DNA of 64,000 nt from Rhodothermales bacterium. GTDB lineage: Bacteria; Bacteroidota; Rhodothermia; Rhodothermales; UBA10348. A program made the position numbers and the translations under genes. The notes under the pieces were generated by a model that had not been told where the DNA came from, made no database searches, and saw only the letters and a list, made by a program, of their open reading frames with translations. Numbering within the stretch: position 1 is the stretch's first letter; every line of letters begins with the position of its first letter. Where the stretch lies: the NCBI GenBank assembly GCA_040221055.1, contig JAVJVN010000009.1:96257-160256 (forward strand). Direction: 5' to 3'. Below are positions 54,081-62,047 of the stretch, piece by piece.

Positions 54081-55518
54081 GTTGACCCCCCATCAGATTG
54101 TCGATGCGCTCGACAAATACATCATCGGGCAGCACGAAGCGAAGAAGAGCGTGGCCATCGCACTCCGCAACCGGTGGCGCCGGATGAGTGCCTCGGAGGA
54201 CATGCGGGACGAAATCATGCCGAACAACATCATCATGATCGGCCCGACCGGTGTCGGAAAAACCGAAATCGCACGCCGGTTGGCGCGTTTGGCCGGCGCC
54301 CCGTTCATCAAGGTCGAAGCCACGAAGTTCACGGAAGTCGGTTACGTGGGTCGGGATGTCGAGTCCATGATCCGCGACCTTGCTGACATCGCCATCAACA
54401 TGGTCCGCGAGGAGCATACCGAGGGCGTCCAGGAACGGGCCCGTGAACGTGCGGAAGATCGGATCCTGGATATCCTGATTCCGCCTCCGCCCGCACAGGC
54501 ACGACCGTCCAGCCCCGTGGCAACCCGGTCCGCGCAGGGCTCGTTGACGGCTGACCACGGTGTCCGTCCCGAAGGAAGCCCGGCTTCGTCGGTAGACGCT
54601 CCGGAAATCGAATCGGAAGCCCAGTTGCGCGAGCGCACCCGGGACAAATTCCGCCGCAAACTGCGCAACGGCGACCTGGATGCGCGGGAAATCGAAATCG
54701 AAGTCAGTGCCGACAAGTCGCCCATGTTGCAGGTCTTTGGACCCATGGGCATGGAAGAGATGGGCGTGAACCTGCAGGATCTGTTCGGTAATCTGGGTGG
54801 AAAGAAGTCCAAGAAGCGCCGCGTTCCGGTTCAGGAAGCCCGTGAGTTGCTTGCGCAGGAGGAGGCCCAGAAACTGATTGACATGGACAAAGTGACGAAG
54901 GATGCCCTGACCCGCGTCCAGCAGTCCGGTATCGTTTTCATTGATGAAATCGACAAGGTGGCCGCACGCACGGGATCCGGCAAGTCGGGACCGGACGTCT
55001 CGCGTGAAGGCGTCCAGCGGGACCTGTTGCCCATCGTGGAAGGGTCTGGCGTCATGACCAAGTATGGGATGGTCAAGACCGACCATATCCTGTTCATAGC
55101 AAGCGGTGCGTTCCACGTGGCCAAGCCCAGCGACCTCATCCCGGAACTCCAGGGGCGCTTCCCCATCCGGGTTGAACTGGACAGTCTTACCGAGGATGAT
55201 TTCTATCAGATCCTGACGGTGCCGCAAAACGCCTTGTTGAAGCAATACCAAGCCCTGCTGGCATCCGAAGGCCTGACGGTACACTTCGAGGACGTCGCAG
55301 TCCGTGAGATTGCCCGGATGGCCGCGGAGGTGAATGCCGATGTGGAAAATATCGGAGCACGCCGTCTGCATACCATCCTGACGACCTTGCTGGAAGACCT
55401 GTTGTTCGATGTCCCGGATGTGGTTCAGGACACGACGGTGATCGTGGACAAAGCCATGGTTGCGGCCAAACTGGACTCGGTCATCGAGAACCGGGACTTG
55501 AGCCAGTATATCCTATGA
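54073..55518 (+). CDS. hslU: HslU, AAA+ unfoldase subunit of the HslUV protease
   Basis: 481 residues. N-terminal [22 protein letters not shown], Walker A GPTGVGKT with Lys63, the pore loop GYVGRD, an extended intermediate domain with a variable insert (about 140-230), Walker [10 protein letters not shown] and the conserved C-terminal LSQYIL, which docks into HslV. It unfolds proteins and feeds them to HslV. ATG at 54073 overlaps the NYN stop; the stop overlaps the next ATG (55515), so the chain continues into envelope genes. Confidence 0.95.
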   Translation: MSELTPHQIVDALDKYIIGQHEAKKSVAIALRNRWRRMSASEDMRDEIMPNNIIMIGPTGVGKTEIARRLARLAGAPFIKVEATKFTEVGYVGRDVESMIRDLADIAINMVREEHTEGVQERARERAEDRILDILIPPPPAQARPSSPVATRSAQGSLTADHGVRPEGSPASSVDAPEIESEAQLRERTRDKFRRKLRNGDLDAREIEIEVSADKSPMLQVFGPMGMEEMGVNLQDLFGNLGGKKSKKRRVPVQEARELLAQEEAQKLIDMDKVTKDALTRVQQSGIVFIDEIDKVAARTGSGKSGPDVSREGVQRDLLPIVEGSGVMTKYGMVKTDHILFIASGAFHVAKPSDLIPELQGRFPIRVELDSLTEDDFYQILTVPQNALLKQYQALLASEGLTVHFEDVAVREIARMAAEVNADVENIGARRLHTILTTLLEDLLFDVPDVVQDTTVIVDKAMVAAKLDSVIENRDLSQYIL

Positions 55519-56465
55519 GGTGGGCTGACATCGACGCACAGTCGGTGTTGCCCACTCCGTTTTCCGATGAGCGGTTTGTGGCTGGCCTGGCCGCTGTGTT
55601 CGGCTGGTCCGTCCGGCGCGTGGATACGACCGTCGGTCTCTCGGCCCTGCTGGTGGAGCGACGAACCGGTCCGTTCCGGGAAATCGTGCTTCCCCCGTTT
55701 GCCCCGTGGACGGCCCTTGCCCTTGACACTAACCCAGGCGAGCCGTTGCCAAACACCGGGCTCCAGGAACTGTGCGAAATGCTCCGGAATGTCGGCATTC
55801 CGGCCCTGTTGTCCCTGCCCGCCTCCTGGCCGCAACCGTTACCCGCCCTTCCGGGTTGGACCGTGCGCGAACGGGATACCGCCGTATTGACAACCGGAAC
55901 CCTGGAAACCGTCCTTTCCGGCTATTCTTCTTCGTCCAGACGAACCTTCCGGAAGCATGCGGATGAATATGTGTGCGCGGAGACGTCCCGATCACCCTCC
56001 GTGGAGTCCGATGTCCGTGCCACCATCGACCTGTTGGCCAACGCGTATGGTCGCCATGGCCGGACCCTTCCCGGCGGATCACCGGCCCGCATGGCCGACC
56101 TGGCCCTGTTGATGCTCAAGGTTGGACGGGCGCGGATGTACACTGCGCGTCGTCAATCCGACAATGGGATAGCGGCCGGAATTGTCGTCCTTCACCGGGG
56201 TTCGACGGCCTGGTACTGGCTGAGTGGAAGTGTGCCAGGACCAGCCATGTCCGTCCTGGTGGGGACCGCTGCTGCGGACCTGGCCGAACAGGGTATCCGG
56301 AACTTCGACCTGATGGGAGCAAACACCCCATCCATCGCGGAATTCAAGCGTCGCCTTGGCGCAGAGCGGGTTACGTACGCCCATTTGATCCTTCCGGGTA
56401 ACGGGATGCCTGCGCTGCTGGCTGCGGCACGACGCACTGTTGGCCGTTTCCGTGGGGCATCATGA
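55515..56465 (+). CDS. FemAB/BioF2-like GNAT acyltransferase
   Basis: 316 residues. The middle and C-terminal parts follow the FemAB-like or BioF2-like fold: [21 protein letters not shown], and [21 protein letters not shown] near 280-300. Such enzymes add amino acids or acyl groups to cell-wall peptides or polysaccharides. The N-terminal half is divergent. Overlaps hslU by 4 bases (ATGA), and its own stop overlaps the next gene (56462). Cell-surface acyl transfer is the likely role; the acceptor is not known. Confidence 0.8.
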   Translation: MRWADIDAQSVLPTPFSDERFVAGLAAVFGWSVRRVDTTVGLSALLVERRTGPFREIVLPPFAPWTALALDTNPGEPLPNTGLQELCEMLRNVGIPALLSLPASWPQPLPALPGWTVRERDTAVLTTGTLETVLSGYSSSSRRTFRKHADEYVCAETSRSPSVESDVRATIDLLANAYGRHGRTLPGGSPARMADLALLMLKVGRARMYTARRQSDNGIAAGIVVLHRGSTAWYWLSGSVPGPAMSVLVGTAAADLAEQGIRNFDLMGANTPSIAEFKRRLGAERVTYAHLILPGNGMPALLAAARRTVGRFRGAS

Positions 56466-58030
56466 ACCGGGTCCGGAGTGCAGCTGTGCTGCTGGTCACC
56501 GCCATGACCGCCGTCTGGTTTGCCATCCGGTTCGGTGTTGATTTCGGCGTGTCGGATCAGGATGAATTCCTGCCCTACCTGATTCATCTGGGGAATCCCG
56601 ATTGGTTGACCTCGGATTGGTTCGTTCAATCCCAGCTTGCTTCGGTTTCCGTCCGTGCGGCGTTCGCCTGGGTGCTGCACGGCATGACCCTGGCTGGGCT
56701 GACGACAGGACAGGCGGTCCTGGCCCTGTATGTCCTCTCCTGGCTCCTGCTTGGTGCGGGCATTTACCGCCTGACACTCGCCATTACCGATGACCCTCGC
56801 GCCGGTCTGCTGGCCATTCCGTTGGTCCTGATCGTGACGAGTCGGTGGAATCCGGGCGGGAATGACTTCATGTATGGGCTGCTCGTGCCGGAGTCCCTGG
56901 CCTGGGGCATGGTCCTGTTCGGGGCGAGCATCTGGACGACAGCCAGGATGAATCGAAACACGGCGGTTTGGGCCAGTGGCCTGTTGTTCGGCCTTGCCGT
57001 GTGGATCCATCCCCTGGTCGGTCTTCAGTCCGGCGGCGTCGTACTCGTCGTCCTGCTGTTCGCCCGCTTTACGGGTACGCTGTCCTGGAAGATGATTGGA
57101 CTGTGGAGCGGTCTCTGGCTGGCATTGGCAATCCCCGTCGTCTGGATGTTCCTGCCGGGTTCATCTCCGGCCGATGACCGCGCATCCGAAATCCTGGTAC
57201 ACCTCAGATCGCCACATCACTATCTGCCGCATGCGTTTGACCCTGCCTCCCTCATGCTTCTCCTCGTACTGGTCGGCGCTGCAGCGTGGGTCCTGTGGAG
57301 CAAACCGGCCGTATTCCGGTCTGCCTTTTCACGCCAGACCGCTGCGCTTGTCTGCTGGGTGCTGACCGGTGGCCTGGCCGCATCAGCCGTGGTCGTCCAC
57401 CTCTGGCCCGACGGCCCCCTGACGGTCGTGCAGCCGTTCAAACTGGCCGTGCTCCTGCGGGGCGCCTGTGTCGTACTTGTTTCGACCGGACTCGTGGCGA
57501 TGCTCAGTCACCGCCTCCCCACTATTCGCCAGTGCGCCGTGGTGGCCCTGCTTCTGACCATGCTCGGGGTGGCCCTCGTGGTCAGCCTGACCCCGGTCCA
57601 GCAGCGGGCCCTGCCCTTCATGCGACCCGATCGCGTGGAATTCCGGCGTCTGGCGCAGGTGGTCGAAACACATACACCCGCCAATGCCGTCGTGGTCATT
57701 CCGCCGGGCTGGACCGGATTCCAATTTGCGTCACACCGGGCCCAGTACGTCAACTTCAAGGCGTTCCCGTTCCAGTCCGACGCCGTGCTGGAGTGGTACG
57801 ATCGTCTGGTTGCCATCGGCGCCGCGCCTGAACCGGGACAAGCAGGTACGGATTGGCTGCAGGCCCTGTCACGGGCCTATGTCCAACGTACAGCCGGGGA
57901 ATGGCAAACGCTCCTGGCCCGGATCAACGCTACCCATGCCATCGTTCCGGAGTCCATTGCTCCCCCTGCACCCCTTGTTTGCCAGTCCGGCTGGTGTCTC
58001 TTGCGTGCGCCTGCACCCCTCGCCCCATGA
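56462..58030 (+). CDS. Polytopic membrane protein, DUF6798-like, possibly a GT-C glycosyltransferase
   Basis: 522 residues with about ten or eleven membrane helices. The C-terminal soluble region has HTPANAVVVIPPGWTGFQF and VNFKAFPFQSDAVLEWYDRL, which I recognise tentatively as DUF6798-like. The N-terminal part carries an SDQDEFLPYL segment (Asp-Glu) of the kind seen in GT-C glycosyltransferases. Coupled to neighbouring genes by 4-base overlaps. Role in surface polysaccharide is an inference from the acyltransferase and flippase beside it. Confidence 0.68.
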   Translation: MNRVRSAAVLLVTAMTAVWFAIRFGVDFGVSDQDEFLPYLIHLGNPDWLTSDWFVQSQLASVSVRAAFAWVLHGMTLAGLTTGQAVLALYVLSWLLLGAGIYRLTLAITDDPRAGLLAIPLVLIVTSRWNPGGNDFMYGLLVPESLAWGMVLFGASIWTTARMNRNTAVWASGLLFGLAVWIHPLVGLQSGGVVLVVLLFARFTGTLSWKMIGLWSGLWLALAIPVVWMFLPGSSPADDRASEILVHLRSPHHYLPHAFDPASLMLLLVLVGAAAWVLWSKPAVFRSAFSRQTAALVCWVLTGGLAASAVVVHLWPDGPLTVVQPFKLAVLLRGACVVLVSTGLVAMLSHRLPTIRQCAVVALLLTMLGVALVVSLTPVQQRALPFMRPDRVEFRRLAQVVETHTPANAVVVIPPGWTGFQFASHRAQYVNFKAFPFQSDAVLEWYDRLVAIGAAPEPGQAGTDWLQALSRAYVQRTAGEWQTLLARINATHAIVPESIAPPAPLVCQSGWCLLRAPAPLAP

Positions 58031-59490
58031 AACGACTCCGAGCCCGTTTTTCGCATTTGCTGGATGATTCCGGTTTCCGCGGCCCGGTCCTGAAGTTATT
58101 GACCGGGACGGGATACGCCTTCATCCTCGCCTATGTCGCGAAGACGATCCTGCTGCGGATGTACGATCCAGGGGATTTTGGCATCTACGCAGCGGTTTTT
58201 GCCATCGTGAGTATATGCCAGCCGCTTGTCACGCTGCGCTATGAGGATGCGCTCATGATCTCGGACACGCCCCGGAAGGCGGCGCACGCGTTCGTGCTGT
58301 CCATGGGTGTCCTCATCGGCATGTGTATGCTCCTGCTGGTGCTGATTCCCCTGCGCCACGAAATCGAGCAGCTCTTCGGTGAGCCGGCCATGGCCGACTG
58401 GATCTGGACCGTCCCCGTTGTGCTGTTCATCCAGCGGGGTGCCAAGACCATGGAGCTCTGGCTCTCGCGCAATGAACAGTTCAGTCTCATCAGTGGAGGG
58501 CAGGTGGCGCAGAGCACCGTCATGACGGTGGTCCGTATCGGGGCCGGATTCGTACGGGCCAGCCCGGGCGGACTGATTTTCGGGTTCGCCCTCGGCCACC
58601 TGGCCCAGGCCGCCCTGTACGTGAAACGGATGGGCACCTCCGTCAGGGCGGCCCTTGAAGGATCTCCAGGAGGTCTGGATACGGGTATGCTCCGTGAAGT
58701 GGCGGTCCGCTATCGGAAATTTCCCATGTTCACGACACCGGCCGCCATGATCTCTGCCGGCGTCTCCCAACTCCCGGCTCTGCTCTTGTTGTACTACTTC
58801 AACAAAGAGGTCCTGGGCATCTATTCACAGGCCTTTGCCGTCCTTTTCATTCCAATGAGCCAGCTGGCCATGACCATTGCCCAGGTCTTTTTCGTGCGTG
58901 CCGTGGAAGCCCACCGGGAGGGCACCTTGGCCGGACTGTCGGAGAACATCCATAAACGGATGGTCATGCTCGTGCTGCCGGTCACGGCGGTCCTGATGGT
59001 GGTCGGTGGCGATGTATTCGAATTCCTGTTCTCGGCGACCTGGCGGGCGAGCGGAGAATACTTGTTGTTCCTGGGACCATGGATCCTGTTTACCACCGTG
59101 TCGTCTCCGCTTACGCGGTTGTTCGATGTGCTGGAGCGCCAGCGCTTCGAGCTCGTTGTCGCCATCATCATGTTCGTCGTGCTCACGGGAGCCATGATTG
59201 TCGGCGGTCGGACCGGCGATGTCACAACCACCATGATTTATCTCGGTGTGGGTGGCGCTGCCGTTCGGATTTTCAGTATCGTGCTGCTTACGCGTCTCGC
59301 GCGGGTACCCTTCCGGCGTGTCATCAAGCCCTATGTCCGATACACCCTGGTGTGTTCACCGCTGCTTGTTGCACTGCATTTCATCGGAGCAAGCGCCAAC
59401 GGACTGGTCACCACTTTCAGCGCGTGCGTGGCGCTGGGCCTGTTCGGACTCTATGTCATCCGGAAAGAGCAGCTGTTGAACGTGCGATGA
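58027..59490 (+). CDS. Wzx-like polysaccharide flippase
   Basis: 487 residues with about twelve to fourteen membrane helices. The N-terminal LLTGTGYAFILAYVAKTILLRMYDPGDFGIYA and TLRYEDALMISD are typical of Wzx/MurJ-like oligosaccharide flippases (MATE/MOP superfamily). It would move lipid-linked sugar chains across the inner membrane. ATG at 58027 overlaps the stop of the DUF6798-like gene; the stop adjoins the convergent serine hydrolase. It ends an uninterrupted chain of overlapping genes from hslU. Confidence 0.87.
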   Translation: MKRLRARFSHLLDDSGFRGPVLKLLTGTGYAFILAYVAKTILLRMYDPGDFGIYAAVFAIVSICQPLVTLRYEDALMISDTPRKAAHAFVLSMGVLIGMCMLLLVLIPLRHEIEQLFGEPAMADWIWTVPVVLFIQRGAKTMELWLSRNEQFSLISGGQVAQSTVMTVVRIGAGFVRASPGGLIFGFALGHLAQAALYVKRMGTSVRAALEGSPGGLDTGMLREVAVRYRKFPMFTTPAAMISAGVSQLPALLLLYYFNKEVLGIYSQAFAVLFIPMSQLAMTIAQVFFVRAVEAHREGTLAGLSENIHKRMVMLVLPVTAVLMVVGGDVFEFLFSATWRASGEYLLFLGPWILFTTVSSPLTRLFDVLERQRFELVVAIIMFVVLTGAMIVGGRTGDVTTTMIYLGVGGAAVRIFSIVLLTRLARVPFRRVIKPYVRYTLVCSPLLVALHFIGASANGLVTTFSACVALGLFGLYVIRKEQLLNVR

Positions 59491-60852
59491 TCACTCGATC
59501 CGGGTGAAGAGCACCTTCCGCGCACGATCCGTGGTGCCCTCGAAGCCGACTACGCTTCCCGCGTGGTTTCGCACGAAACGGATGGTATCGAAATACCACG
59601 CAGACGTGGAAAACATGTCAGGGTCGGACCAGGTCATGGTGAACGGGCTGTTCCGGGCGTGGGTCGCCGTCAATGTGCCGTTCGTCAGAGACACGTCGAA
59701 CGTAGAACCCAACTCGTCGGAATGGTACACACCAGCGTACGTTCGTAACGAATCGGCGTCCGGGGCAAACACATGATGAAGCAGTTTCTCCGCCATTTCC
59801 GACGGATTCAACGAATTGGTATTGGCCAGAACGACCATGGTCAGATCATCGTCCGGGAATCGCATGAGTACCGTCCGGAACCCCCTATGCCAACCACTGT
59901 GTGACACCCTGGCGTGCCCGTACAGGGTGTTGAGACTCTGTCCGAAGGCGTATGCCAGGGTATCTCCGGACGTCAGCATGCCGCGCGTGTGGGCCAGCTC
60001 CCACGTGCCCTCCTCACCGATCTGTTTCCGGTTCAGCGCATGTGCCCATGTGGCAAGGTCACCGACCGTGCTGAACATCCCGGTCGACCCCTTGTTTTCA
60101 TAGACCAGGAGTTGCTTTCGATATCCCCCCTCGCCGTTCGGTTCGTACCCCTGTGCGGCACGCGCGTCGATCTCCGTGTAGGACTCATGGATGTGGCTGT
60201 CCTTCATTTCAAGTGGCCCGAACACGTTCTCCTGGAGCCACTCCCCCAGCGTCTGGCCACTTACCCGGTGAACGATCTCGGCCATCAGCGTGTACCCCGT
60301 GTTGCTGTAGGAGTACGCGTTTCCCGGCTCGAAATTCAACGTCCGCTGGGCATACGCCAGGCCCAGGATGTGCTCATGGAGCGTCACGTCATCCATTCGC
60401 CAACCGGCCATGCCGAGAAGATCGAATTCATCCCGGAGTCCACTGGTATGATGCACGAGATGCCGGATGGTAACCGGTGGGTCGAACGCGTGCATCTCCG
60501 GAATGACCGTCCGCACGTCCGCATCCAGGTCAATCCGCCCCTGGACCGCGAGCGTGGCAATGGCCCATGCCGTGAACTGTTTGGATACCGATGCAAGCAT
60601 GTAGACGGTATCGCCGCTGGTCGGTATGGCCCATTGCAGGTCGGCCGTGCCGTACGATGCCTCGAACACGGGCTCACCCGCTTTGAAAAGGGCAACCGTG
60701 GCACCCGGTGTTTCCTCGTTCCAAGGGCTGAAAAGGCTGTCCGCGTGGGCTTTGAGCCCGTCCAGGTGGAGGGGCACTTCCTGGGCCGTCACCGGATGCA
60801 CGGCCGACAACATGAACAGGATAAACAGAGGAAATTTCGGATTCAGGTGCAT
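59491..60852 (-). CDS. Beta-lactamase-family serine hydrolase (class C-like)
   Basis: 453 residues with an N-terminal signal peptide (cleaved near TAQ). SxxK as SVSK (Ser88, Lys91), Tyr-x-Asn as YSNTGY near 170 and an HSGWH motif where KTG is expected. A C-terminal beta domain of about 100 residues follows. These are the esterase/beta-lactamase family proteins that act on D-amino-acyl or ester substrates; the true substrate is not known. ATG at 60852 is the only start preceding the signal peptide; longer starts run into tRNA-Gly. Confidence 0.88.
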   Translation of the reverse strand: MHLNPKFPLFILFMLSAVHPVTAQEVPLHLDGLKAHADSLFSPWNEETPGATVALFKAGEPVFEASYGTADLQWAIPTSGDTVYMLASVSKQFTAWAIATLAVQGRIDLDADVRTVIPEMHAFDPPVTIRHLVHHTSGLRDEFDLLGMAGWRMDDVTLHEHILGLAYAQRTLNFEPGNAYSYSNTGYTLMAEIVHRVSGQTLGEWLQENVFGPLEMKDSHIHESYTEIDARAAQGYEPNGEGGYRKQLLVYENKGSTGMFSTVGDLATWAHALNRKQIGEEGTWELAHTRGMLTSGDTLAYAFGQSLNTLYGHARVSHSGWHRGFRTVLMRFPDDDLTMVVLANTNSLNPSEMAEKLLHHVFAPDADSLRTYAGVYHSDELGSTFDVSLTNGTLTATHARNSPFTMTWSDPDMFSTSAWYFDTIRFVRNHAGSVVGFEGTTDRARKVLFTRIE

Positions 60853-60905
60853 GATCAATCGGGGAAGGTGGCAGGACCCGACATGATAGCCCAAATCGGA
60901 GGCAC

Positions 60906-60940
60906 AAAAAAAGGGGGGCAGTCGCTTGACTGCCCCCCTT
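60906..60940 (-). terminator. Rho-independent terminator after tRNA-Gly
   Basis: Read on the minus strand: a perfect 13-base stem AAGGGGGGCAGTC/GACTGCCCCCCTT with a 4-base loop followed by a run of T (60906-60912). It lies between tRNA-Gly and the serine hydrolase gene. Confidence 0.85.
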
Positions 60941-60947
60941 CTCGCGG

Positions 60948-61019
60948 AGCGGGTGATGAGATTCGAACTCACGACCCTCACGTTGGCAACGTGATGCTCT
61001 ACCACTGAGCTACACCCGC
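60948..61019 (-). tRNA. tRNA-Gly (GCC)
   Basis: 72 bases: acceptor GCGGGTG/CACCCGC, D arm GCTC/GAGC, anticodon stem TCACG/CGTGA with loop TTGCCAA (anticodon GCC, 60985-60987), T arm GTGAG/CTCAT, discriminator T. The 3' CCA is not encoded. A promoter and terminator flank it. Confidence 0.95.
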
Positions 61020-61032
61020 ATTTGAGCCTGCA

Positions 61033-61061
61033 ATAATAGGCAGAATTCCGGCCGCCGTCAA
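61033..61061 (-). promoter_or_regulatory. Promoter of tRNA-Gly
   Basis: On the minus strand TTGACG (61056-61061), 17 bases, then TATTAT (61033-61038, continuing as TATTATTG). Start of tRNA at 61019. Confidence 0.65.
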
Positions 61062-61152
61062 GATGCACACACACACCTTTACACGAACCTCAAACAAGAA
61101 CATTCCCGTCCGGTCGTACATTGGTCATGACATTCCACCAGCCGACACGATC

Positions 61153-62022
61153 ATGGCCAACATCATTGACGGAAAGCGCATTTCCGCGGAAATCCGGGAC
61201 GAAGTCAAACAATCCGTTGAACGGCACATTTCATCCGGTCATCGCGCCCCGTTCCTGGCAGTTGTCCTGGTCGGTGAGGATCCCGCATCGGCATCGTATG
61301 TGCGCGGAAAAGCCAAGAGTTCGGCCGAAGTGGGCATCGGAAGCGAGACGCTCACCTATGACGCATCCATTACTGAAGCCGAGTTGTTGGACGTGGTGGA
61401 GCGGTTGAACAACGACGACGGCGTCGACGGCATCCTCGTCCAACTGCCCCTTCCTTCGCACATCGACGAGCACCGGGTCATCAATGCGATCAACCCGGCC
61501 AAGGATGTGGATTGTTTCCATCCCGAGTCGGTAGGTCGGCTGTCCACGGGATTGGATGGCTTCGCTCCTGCTACCCCGGCCGGCATTGTCCAGCTTCTCC
61601 AGCGTTCAGGTATCGAGACATCCGGTAAACACTGCGTCATCATCGGCCGATCGAACATCGTCGGCAAGCCGCTTGCGAGCCTCATGCTGCGCAAGGGCGT
61701 GGATGCGACGGTAACCGTATGCCACAGTCGCACCAAGGACCTGCCCTCCATTGCACGCCAGGCAGACATCCTGGTAGCCGCCATTGGACGGGCAAACTTC
61801 GTCACGGCGGACATGGTCAAGCCGGGAGCGACCGTCATAGATGTGGGGATCAATCGGTTGGATGATCCCACTCGGGAGCGCGGCTACCGCCTGGTCGGTG
61901 ATGTGGATTTCGATGCCGTGAAGGAAGTTGCGGGCCATATCACGCCTGTTCCGGGCGGTGTCGGACCCATGACCATTGCCGTACTTCTGCAGAATACGCT
62001 CAAAGCTGCCACCGACCACTGA
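61153..62022 (+). CDS. folD: Methylenetetrahydrofolate dehydrogenase/cyclohydrolase
   Basis: 289 residues. Catalytic Lys in SYVRGKAKS, substrate motif VQLPLPSHID, NADP loop IIGRSNIVGKPLASLM and C-terminal TPVPGGVGPMTIAVLLQNT are all clear. It makes 10-formyl-THF used by PurN and PurH encoded elsewhere in the window. ATG at 61153 (MANIIDGKRISAEIRD) fits the family start. 25 bases separate it from the pullulanase-like gene. Confidence 0.95.
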   Translation: MANIIDGKRISAEIRDEVKQSVERHISSGHRAPFLAVVLVGEDPASASYVRGKAKSSAEVGIGSETLTYDASITEAELLDVVERLNNDDGVDGILVQLPLPSHIDEHRVINAINPAKDVDCFHPESVGRLSTGLDGFAPATPAGIVQLLQRSGIETSGKHCVIIGRSNIVGKPLASLMLRKGVDATVTVCHSRTKDLPSIARQADILVAAIGRANFVTADMVKPGATVIDVGINRLDDPTRERGYRLVGDVDFDAVKEVAGHITPVPGGVGPMTIAVLLQNTLKAATDH

Positions 62023-62047
62023 CCCCCATCGACTGACTCCCGCCACC

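Noticed and set aside
61063-61075. Short CA repeat before folD
   Set aside because: Only about five units, too short to call a meaningful repeat.
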